A stretch of 64,000 bases of DNA, taken from Actinopolymorpha pittospori. Its GTDB lineage: Bacteria > Actinomycetota > Actinomycetes > Propionibacteriales > Actinopolymorphaceae. Positions 8,474 to 17,800 of this stretch are shown one piece after another. The stretch spans positions 5,642,001 through 5,706,000 of the forward strand of contig NZ_JADBEM010000001.1 in assembly GCF_014873875.1 (NCBI RefSeq), given 5' to 3'. The notes under the pieces were generated by a model. That model had not been told where the DNA came from, made no database searches, and saw nothing but the letters and a program-made list of their open reading frames with translations. A program made the translations under genes and the position numbers. Numbering within the stretch: the first letter of the stretch is position 1; every line of letters starts with the position of its first letter.

Positions 8474-9754
8474 ATGAAGCGCTTGAAGACCCTGGCTGTG
8501 ATCGGCGTGCTGGCGGCTGCCCTCGTGTCTGCCTGTGGGGGCCAAGGCTCGGGTGGCGGCTCCGGGACGGTTCACCTGGTGTTCCGGCAGTTCGATCCGG
8601 CCAACGAGGTGAAGGGCCTTCAGCAGGTGGTGGACGGGTGGAACAAGGCCCACCCCGACATCCAGGTCGATATGCAGACCCTGAGTCCCGCGAACTCCCA
8701 GCAGTTCGCCCGAGAGGCCAACAGTGGGTCGGGTCCGGACATCAACCTGGTCGGCTACGCCGACGTCGCCTTCTTGGCCAAGCCGAAGATCCTGATGCCG
8801 ATCGACGACCTGATGAAGAAGACCCCCCTGGGCAGCTCTACCGACAATCTGCTCGCCACCGACATGGTGACCTTCGACGGCAAGATGTGGGCGCTGCCGT
8901 GGACCGCTGACACCTTCGCGCTCACCTACCGGCCTGATGCTCTGTCTCGTGCGGGGGTCACCGCGCCGCCCGCGACATGGGAGGAGCTTGCGAGCGACGC
9001 GAAGAAGGTTGACTCCTCGAGCGGTGGCAAGACGGCCGGGTTCTGCTTCGCCGGTGCGGGCTCGGCCACCAGCGCCCAGTGGTTCGCGATCAACTACTAC
9101 CTCTGGTCGCACGGCGCGACCCTGATCAAGAAGGACGCCTCGGGCAAGTTCCAGCCCGGCGCGACCAAACAGCAGCTGGCTTCGGCCATGGACTACTTCA
9201 ACGGCTTGTTTACGTCCGGTGCCACCCCGGCGTCCTACAAAGCGGTATCGGACTACACCGACCCCTCGATCACCGGGGGGCTGGCGAACGGTGGTTGCGC
9301 GATGTCCTATGAGCCGCCGCAGACGTTGCGAGCGATCGTAGGCCAGGCGGCGAGCGGCGCGGTCCTTACCGCCCCGATGCCCGGCGGCCTGAAGGACGGC
9401 AACACGCACCTCGGCGGACGAGCGCTGGCGATCAACGCCAACACCGAGCACGCCGACGCCGCTTGGCAGTTCGTCAAGTACCTGGCGAGCCCGGCCACCT
9501 TCAAGACGTACAACCAGTATCCCGCTTCAAAGTCCACGCTCGAGTCGTTGAACGTGCCCAAGCCCGAAAAGGGGTACGTGGAGCAGCTACCGCACGCGCA
9601 GTCCTTCGCTCGCTACAACGGTGCGGCCATGACCATCGCCTCTATCCAGCAGCTCGTGGATCAGCAGTTCTCGGCGGTCTACTCCGGGCAACGCAGTAGT
9701 AGCGACGCGGCGCAGGCCCTCCTGGACGGGCTGTCCGCAGGTTTGAAGGGCTGA
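8474..9754 (+). CDS. Carbohydrate ABC transporter substrate-binding lipoprotein (family 1)
   Basis: 426 residues. The signal peptide with lipobox (MKRLKTLAVIGVLAAALVSA followed by CGGQ) predicts a lipid-anchored extracellular protein. The mature part has the family 1 solute-binding pattern (VVDGWNKAHPDIQVDMQ, PDINLVGYADVAFLAKPKIL, LPWTADTFALTYRPD, NGGCAMSYEPPQTLR, HADAAWQFVKYLASP). A GGAGCGAC ribosome site precedes the ATG. It is the first gene of a four-gene operon with two permeases and a sulfatase. No ATPase gene is included, so a shared MsiK-type ATPase elsewhere is likely. The ligand is probably an oligosaccharide, possibly sulfated. Confidence 0.9.
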   Translation: MKRLKTLAVIGVLAAALVSACGGQGSGGGSGTVHLVFRQFDPANEVKGLQQVVDGWNKAHPDIQVDMQTLSPANSQQFAREANSGSGPDINLVGYADVAFLAKPKILMPIDDLMKKTPLGSSTDNLLATDMVTFDGKMWALPWTADTFALTYRPDALSRAGVTAPPATWEELASDAKKVDSSSGGKTAGFCFAGAGSATSAQWFAINYYLWSHGATLIKKDASGKFQPGATKQQLASAMDYFNGLFTSGATPASYKAVSDYTDPSITGGLANGGCAMSYEPPQTLRAIVGQAASGAVLTAPMPGGLKDGNTHLGGRALAINANTEHADAAWQFVKYLASPATFKTYNQYPASKSTLESLNVPKPEKGYVEQLPHAQSFARYNGAAMTIASIQQLVDQQFSAVYSGQRSSSDAAQALLDGLSAGLKG

Positions 9755-9758
9755 GAGC

Positions 9759-10709
9759 GTGGAAGCTGGGTCCGCTGCCCACACTGCCACGGTGCCGACC
9801 AGCCGGGCAGTACGGAGACGAGGCAGGCGGCAGCCGTACGTGCTGTTGAGCCCGGCGCTGGTGGTCATCGGGGTGCTGTTCCTCTTCCCGGCGATCTACA
9901 ACGTCGTGCTCGCCTTCCAGAAGCTGACTCCCTACGACGCGCCGGGCGACGCCACGTGGGTGGGGTGGTCCAACTTCGCGGCACTGCTGCATAACCCAGA
10001 GACCGGCCAGTCGGCGTTCAACACTGTGTTCCGGCTGACCGCGATCACGGTGGCGATCCGTCTGGTGATCGGTATGGCCTTGGCATTGCTGCTGCAGAGC
10101 CAGGTGCTGCACCGGTGGAAGCTGCGCGGGGTCGCCCGGACGATGGTGCTGGTTCCGTGGATGATCCCGCCGGTTGTGGCCGTGGCGAGTTGGCGGTGGT
10201 TGTTGGACGCCAACACCGGGGTGCTCAACCAAGTGCTCGTCGCTACGGGGATGATCGATCGTGGCGTGCCGTTCCTGGCGAACACCGGCACGGTCTGGTG
10301 GTCGGTGATCGCGATCCTGGTGTGGCGGGAACTGCCTTTCGTGGTGATCGTCCTGCTCGCGGGACTGCAGTCCATCCCCAAGGACCAGTACGAGGCCGCC
10401 GCGCTGGATTCGGCCGGTGCATGGGGCTCCTTCCGTTACGTCACGCTGCCACACCTCAGGCCCGTGGTTACCGTGGTTGTGTTGATGACCGTGATCCAGA
10501 CCTTCAACAACTTCGTCTACGTGTGGCTGGCCACTGGCGGTGGCCCTGGTACATATACGCAGGTGCTGGCCACTCAGCTGTACTCGGCCGCGTTCATCGG
10601 CAACAGCCTTGGCCAGGGAGCTGCCATCGGTCTGGTGATGTCGGCGGTGATGGCCGTGTTCGCGCTGGCCTACCTGCGGGTGTCCGCACGTCGGGAGGAG
10701 GCCCTGTGA
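9759..10709 (+). CDS. Carbohydrate ABC transporter permease (MalF/UgpA type)
   Basis: 316 residues from a GTG four bases after the binding-protein stop. It has six predicted membrane helices beginning with YVLLSPALVVIGVLFLFPAI and the cytoplasmic EAA loop QYEAAALDSAGAWGSFRYVT, which docks with the ATPase. It ends by overlapping the next permease by 3 bases (GTGA), indicating translational coupling. Confidence 0.92.
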   Translation: MEAGSAAHTATVPTSRAVRRRGRRQPYVLLSPALVVIGVLFLFPAIYNVVLAFQKLTPYDAPGDATWVGWSNFAALLHNPETGQSAFNTVFRLTAITVAIRLVIGMALALLLQSQVLHRWKLRGVARTMVLVPWMIPPVVAVASWRWLLDANTGVLNQVLVATGMIDRGVPFLANTGTVWWSVIAILVWRELPFVVIVLLAGLQSIPKDQYEAAALDSAGAWGSFRYVTLPHLRPVVTVVVLMTVIQTFNNFVYVWLATGGGPGTYTQVLATQLYSAAFIGNSLGQGAAIGLVMSAVMAVFALAYLRVSARREEAL

Positions 10710-11608
10710 GCGTGCATACCCCCATGCTGTCGCAGACGTCCTCATCGCCCGCGTCGCCGATGCGTCCCGACCGGCAGGACCGGCGCAGGCCGGCGGATCT
10801 GCTGGTGGTCGTGCCTACTCTGGTCGTGCTGGCGATCATCGTTTTCCCGGTCGTGTGGATGGTCTACAGTTCGCTACGCCCGGCCGATGCCATCGCCACC
10901 GGCACCTCGTGGTCGAACGTCTTCTCTGGCTTGGGCTTGGATGCTTACCAACGACTGTTCAGCGAATCCCACTACGGTCGCTACCTCGGTAACAGCATCG
11001 TGGTGTCCGTGATCAGCACCTGCTGCACCGTCGTCCTGTCAGCGATCGCCGGGTTCGCCTTGTCCCGGTACAGGTTCCGGATGCGCACCTCGGTGCTCAT
11101 GCTCGTGCTGGCCACACAGCTGCTGCCGTTCGTCGTACTGATCACCCCGATCTACTTGGCCTTCTCCGAGGTCGGGTTGCTGAACTCCTACCTCGGGATC
11201 GTCGTGGTCTACACGGCGATGACCCTGCCGATGGCGATCTACCTGATGATGGGGTACTTCAATGCCATCCCCCGGGGGTTGGACGAAGCAGCCCGCATTG
11301 ACGGCTGTTCCACCCTCGGAGTGATCTTCCGGGTCATCGTGCCAGTTGCCCTGCCCGGCATCGTGACCGTCGCAGTAACAGCTTTCATCGCCACCTGGGA
11401 AGAGTTCCTGTTCGCGACCGTGCTGCTCACCAACGACGACCTCAAGACGGTGCAGGTCGGCTTGGCCGGATTTTTCGGGGAGTACGCCACGGACTGGTCC
11501 CTGGTCATGGCCGCCGCGACCGTAGCCGCGATCCCCACCGTTGTGCTGTTCTTCCTGGTCCAGAAGAGGCTCGTCGCCGGCATGGCCGCCGGGAGCGTGA
11601 AGGAGTGA
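10706..11608 (+). CDS. Carbohydrate ABC transporter permease (MalG/UgpE type)
   Basis: 300 residues from the GTG at 10706, which overlaps the previous stop and has GGGAGGAGG just upstream. Six membrane helices start with LLVVVPTLVVLAIIVFPVVW. The EAA loop is LDEAARIDGCSTLGVIFRVI. It forms the transmembrane pair with the preceding permease. It runs directly into the sulfatase gene (stop and start overlap), so import and desulfation are co-expressed. Confidence 0.92.
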   Translation: MSVHTPMLSQTSSSPASPMRPDRQDRRRPADLLVVVPTLVVLAIIVFPVVWMVYSSLRPADAIATGTSWSNVFSGLGLDAYQRLFSESHYGRYLGNSIVVSVISTCCTVVLSAIAGFALSRYRFRMRTSVLMLVLATQLLPFVVLITPIYLAFSEVGLLNSYLGIVVVYTAMTLPMAIYLMMGYFNAIPRGLDEAARIDGCSTLGVIFRVIVPVALPGIVTVAVTAFIATWEEFLFATVLLTNDDLKTVQVGLAGFFGEYATDWSLVMAAATVAAIPTVVLFFLVQKRLVAGMAAGSVKE

Positions 11609-12945
11609 TGGTGTCCGAGCCCGCACCCAACGTCGTGGTCCTGTACGCCGATGATCTGGGTTGGGGCGACCTGGGCTGCTTCGGCGCCGACGACCTCGAC
11701 ACGCCCGCCCTGGATGGGTTGGCGGCCAGCGGGGTTCGGCTGCCGCAGTGGTACTCCAACTCCCCGGTGTGCTCCCCGTCCCGGGCCAGCCTGATGACCG
11801 GTCGTTACCCGGCACACGCAGGGGTGGAGGCCATCCTGGGTGGCTCGCGGCGTACGGCGGGACTGCCGCCACAGTCGACCCTGGCCAGCGAACTGCGCGA
11901 CCGTGGCTACGCGACAGGCATCTTCGGCAAGTGGCACCTGGGCGCGGAGGCCAGCTACGGACCGCTGCACCGTGGCTTCGAGCGTTCCTTCGGCTTCCGC
12001 GCCGGGTGCGTGGACTACTACTCCCACATCTACTACTGGGGCAACCACAACGCTGTGCACGACCTGTGGGACGACGAGCAGGAGGTGTGGCTCAACGGCG
12101 AGTACCTCACCACCGTCATCGCGCATCGGGCCGCCGACTACATCGAGCAGAACGCGGATCGTCCCTTCTTCTGTTACGTCCCCTTCAACGCCCCGCACTA
12201 CCCGCTGCACGCGCCCGCCGCGTACGTGGAAGCCTTCGCACATCTTCCCGAGGACCGCCAGATGATGGCGGCGATGATCAAGGCGATGGACGACGGAATC
12301 GCGCACATCCTGCACACCCTGCAGCGGTTGGGCCTACGGGAGAACACCATCGTGTTCTTCTCCTCCGACAACGGTCCATCGGTCGAGGAACGCAACTGGC
12401 TCAACGGTGAGGAGGTGTCCTACACGGGCGGCTCGGCTGGGGGCCTGCGCGGGCACAAGGGCTCGCTGTTCGAGGGTGGGATCCGCGTCCCGGGCATCAT
12501 CTCCTGGCCCGCACAGCTGCCCGCCGGCACGGATCTCGCGGGCCCGGGCGCGATGATGGATCTGGTGCCCACGCTGCTGGAAGCGGTCGACGGAAGCCCT
12601 TCCACGTGTGCGGACATCGACGGCCGGTCGGTGCTGACCGGGCTGCGCGAGGCCGTCCTGGCCGGCTTCGCCGGGCGCGAGCCCGACCCCGATCGATGGC
12701 TGTTCTGGGAGTACGAAGGCCAGTTGGCGGCCCGGCACGGACGCTGGAAGCTCGTGCTCGAGGCACGCGAGAGCATGGCCGCACCCGTCGTCGTCGGCGA
12801 GGGTCTGTTCGACCTGGACGCTGACCCCGCCGAACAGCACAACGTGTCCGAGGTTCATCCCGAACAGGTGGCGGCGATGAAGTCACGACTCCTGGCCTGG
12901 GCCGCGACCTGCGCGGGCTGGCGTGACGCGCTCCTGGTGGGCTGA
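11608..12945 (+). CDS. Type I sulfatase (formylglycine-dependent)
   Basis: 445 residues from the ATG at 11608 (GTG at 11605 also possible). The metal-site motif VVVLYADDLGWGD near the N-terminus, the catalytic signature CSPSRASLMTGR (Cys about 55, the residue converted to formylglycine), FGKWHLG and FFSSDNGPS are all present and intact. No signal peptide is visible, so it is probably cytoplasmic and acts on an imported sulfated sugar. Being last in a ROK-regulated sugar-ABC operon, it likely removes sulfate from a glycan-derived oligosaccharide. It needs a formylglycine-generating enzyme encoded elsewhere. Confidence 0.92.
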   Translation: MVSEPAPNVVVLYADDLGWGDLGCFGADDLDTPALDGLAASGVRLPQWYSNSPVCSPSRASLMTGRYPAHAGVEAILGGSRRTAGLPPQSTLASELRDRGYATGIFGKWHLGAEASYGPLHRGFERSFGFRAGCVDYYSHIYYWGNHNAVHDLWDDEQEVWLNGEYLTTVIAHRAADYIEQNADRPFFCYVPFNAPHYPLHAPAAYVEAFAHLPEDRQMMAAMIKAMDDGIAHILHTLQRLGLRENTIVFFSSDNGPSVEERNWLNGEEVSYTGGSAGGLRGHKGSLFEGGIRVPGIISWPAQLPAGTDLAGPGAMMDLVPTLLEAVDGSPSTCADIDGRSVLTGLREAVLAGFAGREPDPDRWLFWEYEGQLAARHGRWKLVLEARESMAAPVVVGEGLFDLDADPAEQHNVSEVHPEQVAAMKSRLLAWAATCAGWRDALLVG

Positions 12946-13003
12946 CCAGCCCAAGGCCAGCAAGCCCATGCACCACCAGCGTTGTCATCGACGCCGTACG
13001 TCC

Positions 13004-13205
13004 CTACAGACCTTCACAACGCTCGAAGGACTGACGGCCTACCTCTGGGACGTCGACGAGTAGCGCCAACAGCGGGTCGTGCTCGTCGATCAGTCGCAGC
13101 ATGGTGTGGTCGATCTCGACAGTGATGATGGTGTGCCGATAGCCGAACCCAACCTGGACACGCTGTCCAACGACCCGGATCTCGCCCAGCTGGGATCGCC
13201 TCGGT
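13004..13205 (-). pseudogene. Possible C-terminal remnant of a transposase
   Basis: The reverse frame reads LGEIRVVGQRVQVGFGYRHT, IITVEIDHTMLRLIDEHDP and then a stop at 13004-13006. This resembles the C-terminal beta-rich tail of IS481-like transposases of actinobacteria (V..G..V.VG....T..V.VD....V). No catalytic region is present. The assignment is tentative, but the composition is clearly protein-like and the fragment sits next to an att site. Confidence 0.35.
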
Positions 13206-13343
13206 GAGGCATCGGCGTCGCTGGGTGAGTGGGTTCGTGCCGGCGTAGACCGTCACCGGAGGCTCCCGAGGGGCGCATCTCGATCTACCCGGCGGTGACG
13301 TTGTCGGCGACCCGATCTAGGCATGCAAGGTCAGCGTAGAGCG

Positions 13344-13445
13344 ATTTCGCACCCTGAGCTCGGCAAGTCGGTAGGGACCTTCGCGCGTTTGCACAGGTCA
13401 GAGGGTGCGCCCGGGAGGATTCGAACTTCCGACCATCGGATTAGG
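13344..13445. repeat. Attachment-site copy 2 (junction of islands A and B)
   Basis: Matches the segment beside the intact tRNA-Arg: ATTTCGCACCCTG, GAGCTCGGCAAGTCGGTAG, ACCTTCGCGCGTTT and then the tRNA 3' half up to GGATTAG. A C-to-T change in the T-arm (GAACTTCC for GAACCTCC) and other single differences show it has drifted. The 5' half of the tRNA is absent. It is the shared boundary of the two islands. Confidence 0.88.
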
Positions 13446-13598
13446 AGGAGGCCTCACAAGATCGTCTAAGCCATCTACCTGCGCTTATACCTGCAGCCCG
13501 CGCCGCTGCGGTCACCTCAACCCACATGGTTCGCAGCTGTTTCGTGTCACGAACCGTGTCACGGCCCAGCCGGGACCGCCAAGTCTGCTCGGAGGCTG

Positions 13599-13994
13599 TC
13601 AGTAGCGACGTCGGCCGCGTTTGTAGGGGGTGAGGCTGGCTGGTTCCTCGTTGCCGATCCAGTCGCCGTGGGCGAGTCGGCGGAGGCTGGCCTCGAGGTC
13701 GAAGGTGAGCCATCGGGAGAGCTGCGGGTGGGCGTGGTGTTCCCAGAGGCCGTAGGGGCCTTGAAGTGTTTCGAGCCAGGTGATGAGGTCGCGTACGCGG
13801 CGGTCATCGGCGGAGACGCCGCATCGGGAGGCGAGATCGACGGTGGCGTAGAAGGTGATCTGTCCCGTCGCCGGTTCGAGCCCGACCAGGCGGGAGACTT
13901 CCCAGCCGCGGGTCGATTCGTCTCGGGTCTCGCGCGTCAGGAGGTGGTCGACACCGATGCGGGCGGCGTCCAACCGCGGCCGGGTCGGTCGCAT
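13599..13994 (-). CDS. Hypothetical protein
   Basis: 131 residues from an ATG at 13994, 23 bp after the stop of the DUF1841-like gene on the same strand. It contains a mid-region VGLEPATGQITFYATVDLAS and LQGPYGLWEHHAHPQLSRWL and ends in a very basic tail (KRGRRRY). No family is recognised. Same orientation and close spacing suggest co-transcription with the upstream gene. Confidence 0.5.
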   Translation of the reverse strand: MRPTRPRLDAARIGVDHLLTRETRDESTRGWEVSRLVGLEPATGQITFYATVDLASRCGVSADDRRVRDLITWLETLQGPYGLWEHHAHPQLSRWLTFDLEASLRRLAHGDWIGNEEPASLTPYKRGRRRY

Positions 13995-14017
13995 CGCGGT
14001 GGCTCAACGAGGCTGCA

Positions 14018-15697
14018 TCAGCCGGCGGAGTCCGCGGACTCCCGCCATGAGTGCGGGAGTGCGGCGAGGGCGGCGCGGTAGCAGTCGAGGTCGAAGGCGT
14101 CCTTGTTCCCGCACGCGCGCGCGACCTGCTCGGACACCGCGAACGCCAGGGCATGCAGGACTTCGTGCCGTTCGAGGCCCTGGTGGGCCAGCCGCTGCGC
14201 GGTGGCCCACGTTTCCGGCGGGTCGTTCTTCCACAGCTGCCGGGCGATTACGGTGTGCAGGGTGACGTGCCGGCGCGGGTTACGGTCACTGCTCTTCGCC
14301 ACATGGTGGGTGCTCTCGGTGTCGGCGTGCTCCTCGGCGATCAACCTGCGGAAGGAGTCCTCGTCCTCCGGATCGAACTCCCGGTCGGGGAGCCGCGGGA
14401 GGGCGAACATCCGTCGGGCGAACACCGGGTCAACGTCCGCCGCCGGGTCAACGTCGGCCAGCATGCGTTCGACTGCCTTTCGCTCCGGGCTCCACCGCTC
14501 GGTGTCCTCGTACGCTGCCTTGAACCGGCCGGTGATGTCCGGCAGCGTAGCGAGGACCTTCTCAAGCGACTTGTCTGACATCCCGGTGCGCCGGGCGGCG
14601 TATCGCACCCAGGCCGGGATGACCTCCGGTACCTGGTCGCCATGGGAGCGGGCGAGCAGCCCAGTCCGGGGCAGCCAGCCGAGCAGGACCACCTGGAGCT
14701 TGGTCGGACTCACCCGCAGCGGCTGGCCGCGATCGTTCTCGACTCCGTAGCTCACCAGTTCGGCGGCGATGGCCTCCGCGGCGGCGGCCGGCAGCCCGGC
14801 GGCCTCGGGAGCGGAGAGGAACTCGGAGACCACATTGGACCGCGCCTTCTCCGACCATGCCGGCGGTTTCGGGCTCGGGCTGCCTGGCGGCAGGGCCCGG
14901 ATGCGCGCGATCGCGAACGGGTGCAGATTCTGGTATCCAACCGTCACCGGCGGATCCTCCGCTTGGGGCGTGACGCCGAACGCCTCCTCGAGCATGGTGT
15001 GGACCGAAGCCGGCTCGGACCGGGTGAGCAGGCGCCCGGAGTCGGATCCGGCGGCCTCCAGCATCGCGTCGAGCGCTTCGGTTACGTCGGGCTCGACGCG
15101 AACGTCGGTGGCCATGCCGGCCAGGGTGTGGTTGACGGTCACCCGGAGTCCGTGTTCGGCTTCGTCCTGGTAGACGTACGTGAGCATGATCTCGGTCTCG
15201 TCACCGAATTCCGAGTCCGAGGTGTAGCAGCTGCGGACCTGGCTTCCGCCGACCAGTGGGGCCCACTCGGGGGCTTCGGTGTCGCGCAGCACCGGGTCGG
15301 TCAGCCCGCCGCGTGCCAGCTGGGCAAACTGGGGTTCGGTGACGGCAGCGATGGCATTGAGCAGCGCGACCGTGTCCCGGGCGTGGAGCTGCGCGAGGGG
15401 TTCGCTGACGGCGGGGTCGACAGTTTGCTCGTTGATCAGCTCGATGAGGAGCTCGTCGGGATCGTCGCGATGAAGCTCAGAGACGATGGCTTCACGCCAG
15501 TGGTTCAGGAACGTGGAGATGTACGTCTCAACCGTCAACGGTTTGGTGAAGGATCGAAGCTCACGGGCGGCCTGCCGGAAGCTCTCGCTCAAGTCTTGCA
15601 AGTCCTCGGGCGAGATGCCACGGTTCTGGCGAGGATGCCAGCTGCCGCCCCGCTCGGCTGCCGCCTTCTTGGTCGGGCGACGACTCTTCGAACTCAT
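14018..15697 (-). CDS. Large hypothetical protein with C-terminal DUF1841-like domain
   Basis: 559 residues from the ATG that begins MSSKSRRPTKKAAAERGG; an upstream ATG at 15733 is less likely. The basic leader is followed by a long soluble protein. The last ~110 residues (RRHVTLHTVIARQLWKNDPP, then ETWATAQRLAHQGLERHEVL and HALAFAVSEQVARA) match the DUF1841 pattern, a helical domain that includes a conserved HE pair. The rest has no recognised domain and no membrane segment. Function unknown. Confidence 0.6.
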   Translation of the reverse strand: MSSKSRRPTKKAAAERGGSWHPRQNRGISPEDLQDLSESFRQAARELRSFTKPLTVETYISTFLNHWREAIVSELHRDDPDELLIELINEQTVDPAVSEPLAQLHARDTVALLNAIAAVTEPQFAQLARGGLTDPVLRDTEAPEWAPLVGGSQVRSCYTSDSEFGDETEIMLTYVYQDEAEHGLRVTVNHTLAGMATDVRVEPDVTEALDAMLEAAGSDSGRLLTRSEPASVHTMLEEAFGVTPQAEDPPVTVGYQNLHPFAIARIRALPPGSPSPKPPAWSEKARSNVVSEFLSAPEAAGLPAAAAEAIAAELVSYGVENDRGQPLRVSPTKLQVVLLGWLPRTGLLARSHGDQVPEVIPAWVRYAARRTGMSDKSLEKVLATLPDITGRFKAAYEDTERWSPERKAVERMLADVDPAADVDPVFARRMFALPRLPDREFDPEDEDSFRRLIAEEHADTESTHHVAKSSDRNPRRHVTLHTVIARQLWKNDPPETWATAQRLAHQGLERHEVLHALAFAVSEQVARACGNKDAFDLDCYRAALAALPHSWRESADSAG

Positions 15698-15768
15698 GGG
15701 CCGAAGTTTCTCACGGCCGACTGCCCGAAACATGGGTCGCCGTAAGCGAGTAGGTTGGGTTCAGGTCC

Positions 15769-17760
15769 TCACCCGATGAAGTACTGGGAGGGATTCGTCA
15801 ATGCGGGCGTGTTGAAGTAGAAGGCCTCGGGGATGGACTTCGGGATGTTGTGAACGTTGTTCTTGACGATCCCGTAGCTCTGGCTCGCCTTGACGGTGCC
15901 GATCACCCAGAACTGCTCCGCCGCGACGTCCAACACTTGCCGGAAGAGATCCTTGCGCTGTCCGGCGTCCACGCTGGCGTTGGCCTGTCGATAGAGGTCC
16001 ATCTGCTTCCGCGCTGGCGCCGGTGGCTGCTCGCCGTCGGACCCGCCCGAGAGGAACCACGTCGCCCATGGCACGGCGAACCAGGAGCCGGCCTCCGACG
16101 GGAAGTAGCAATACGGGTGCAGGATCGCGTCGTCGAGGCCGCCGCCACCTGGCCAGACCGCGGCGTCGTGCTTGTTCGCTGCCGTCCGCTCCTCGAACAG
16201 TGACCGGTCCTCGCTCTTGATCCGCAGGTCCACACCGACCTGCCTCCAGTACCCCTTCACTAGCGTCATGACGTCGGTCATGAACGGGTACGGGGTTCCC
16301 GTGGCGATCTCGACGGCGAAGGAGATGGGCTTGCCGTCCGGCCGGAGTCGGATGCCATCGGAGTTCGTCGTGTCGTATCCGGCATCGTCTAGGTAGCGTC
16401 GCGCCTTGTCGAGATCGTGCTCGGTGTACTGCGTGGCGAGCCGCTCGTGGTAGAACGTCGACTCCTTCGCTGGCGCCACTTGCCACGGCTCTCCCTGCCG
16501 CTGAAAGACCGCGTCGCTGATCTCCGCTCGGTTGATCGCGTACGAGAGTCCGATGCGGAAGTTCTTGTTCTGGAAAACGGCCCGGAGCATCGGGTCCTCG
16601 TGTGCCAGGTTCAGCATGATGACGACCTGGTTCATGATGTCGGTCGTGATGTCGACGAAGTGGTAGTCGCCCTTGCCCCGGTTGCGCGCAAGTACGGGCT
16701 TGTTTATGAGCGTATTGATCGACCTGGTGTGCATGTCGAGTTCGCCGTTCATGGCCAGCAGGAGTGTCGTCTCCGTGTTGTTGACCACGCGGTAGGTCAC
16801 GCGGTCGATATAGGGCAGCTGGTTTCCCTTCGTGTCGGTCTTGAAGTAGAACGGGTTGCGTTCTGCGGAAACCCGGCTGCCTTTCCCGAGCGCGCTGGTC
16901 AACCGCCAGCCGTGCACTGTTGGAAGGTCCGGGTTGACCCACTGGTCCGACCTGGCACCGAACAGCTCCACCCAGGTGGAGAACTTTCCCTCCTTCGCCA
17001 GCGTTAGCACATCGGTGTTGTACTTCTTGTGGAAGCGCTCGAGGTAGTGCTTCGGCGACGCCGTCAAGACGGTGGCGCTCGGCGTACACAGCCGTTGGAG
17101 TAAGAGACCGAAGGGCTCGGCAAAGGAGACTCGGAGCGTGTGATCATCCAGCCTCGTCACCGTGGGTGGCTTGCCTCCCACGGTGAGGTCGCTGGGGAAG
17201 ACTGGACTCAGCTCGGTATTTCCCAGCACGTCTTCGAACGCAAAGATGACGTCGTCGACGCGGAACGGCTCCCCGTCTGACCACCTCATGCCTCGACGGA
17301 GGGTGAACACGTACGAGCGCCCGTCCTGCTCGGTCCGGACCTTCTCGGCGACGTTCGGCAGCGGCTTCGTTCCGTCCGGGCTCCACCGCAGCAGTTGCTC
17401 GTAGCCGATAGAGCGGTCGAGCCAGGAGGTGTCCGCCGCCCCTTCGAGCGCGGTCCGCCACGTGCCACCGTAGGAGCCGACCCTATCGACCGGCTTGACC
17501 ACGAGCGGCGTGACCGGCAGACGGTCGGCCAGCTTGGGCAGCTTGCCAGAACGCACCTGAGTGACAAGCTCGGGGCTCTGCTTTCCGTTCGATCCGGATC
17601 CCGTACTGGTGGGTCTGTTGGTGGGAGAGGTCGAGAGCAGGTCACAGCCGGCGGCCGAGACCGCCAGGAGGACGGTGGCGCCTCCCTGGAGAAGGAGCCT
17701 CCTCGAGGGGTAGGTGGCGGCGGATATCACCCCATGCCGGTTGGAGTTCGTGGCACTCAT
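15769..17760 (-). CDS. ABC transporter substrate-binding lipoprotein, family 5 (peptide/opine type)
   Basis: 663 residues. The N-terminus has a twin-arginine-like export signal with lipobox (YPSRRLLLQGG ... VSAAGC), so a Tat- or Sec-exported lipoprotein is likely. The mature part shows family 5 hallmarks: GTWRTALEGAADTSWLDRSI, SYVFTLRRGMRWSDGEPFRV and FRIGLSYAINRAEISD. No permease or ATPase gene is adjacent. It lies 40 bp after the Rieske gene, so it is probably the last gene of the AraC-controlled unit and supplies its substrate. The ligand is unknown. Confidence 0.85.
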   Translation of the reverse strand: MSATNSNRHGVISAATYPSRRLLLQGGATVLLAVSAAGCDLLSTSPTNRPTSTGSGSNGKQSPELVTQVRSGKLPKLADRLPVTPLVVKPVDRVGSYGGTWRTALEGAADTSWLDRSIGYEQLLRWSPDGTKPLPNVAEKVRTEQDGRSYVFTLRRGMRWSDGEPFRVDDVIFAFEDVLGNTELSPVFPSDLTVGGKPPTVTRLDDHTLRVSFAEPFGLLLQRLCTPSATVLTASPKHYLERFHKKYNTDVLTLAKEGKFSTWVELFGARSDQWVNPDLPTVHGWRLTSALGKGSRVSAERNPFYFKTDTKGNQLPYIDRVTYRVVNNTETTLLLAMNGELDMHTRSINTLINKPVLARNRGKGDYHFVDITTDIMNQVVIMLNLAHEDPMLRAVFQNKNFRIGLSYAINRAEISDAVFQRQGEPWQVAPAKESTFYHERLATQYTEHDLDKARRYLDDAGYDTTNSDGIRLRPDGKPISFAVEIATGTPYPFMTDVMTLVKGYWRQVGVDLRIKSEDRSLFEERTAANKHDAAVWPGGGGLDDAILHPYCYFPSEAGSWFAVPWATWFLSGGSDGEQPPAPARKQMDLYRQANASVDAGQRKDLFRQVLDVAAEQFWVIGTVKASQSYGIVKNNVHNIPKSIPEAFYFNTPALTNPSQYFIG

Positions 17761-17800
17761 GCGGTCACCGTCTTCTTTCCATTGTTACCAGGATGAGCCA

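Larger units (their letters stand above)
3363..13445. mobile_element. Island A: remnant integrative element between att copies 1 and 2
   Basis: Bounded by two direct repeats derived from tRNA-Arg. It contains no complete integrase, replication or transfer gene. Immediately inside the left att a reverse frame (to 3671) reads through the repeat and could be the last codons of an integrase, with low certainty. Cargo: an MDMPI protein, an isochorismatase-like protein, truncated GNAT/MFS/transposase pieces and a ROK-ABC-sulfatase operon. It may depend on the neighbouring island B for mobility or be fixed. Confidence 0.65.

Noticed and set aside
7649-9451. A reverse 600-codon frame opposite the ROK and binding-protein genes
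   Set aside because: Antisense shadow; no domain or start context.
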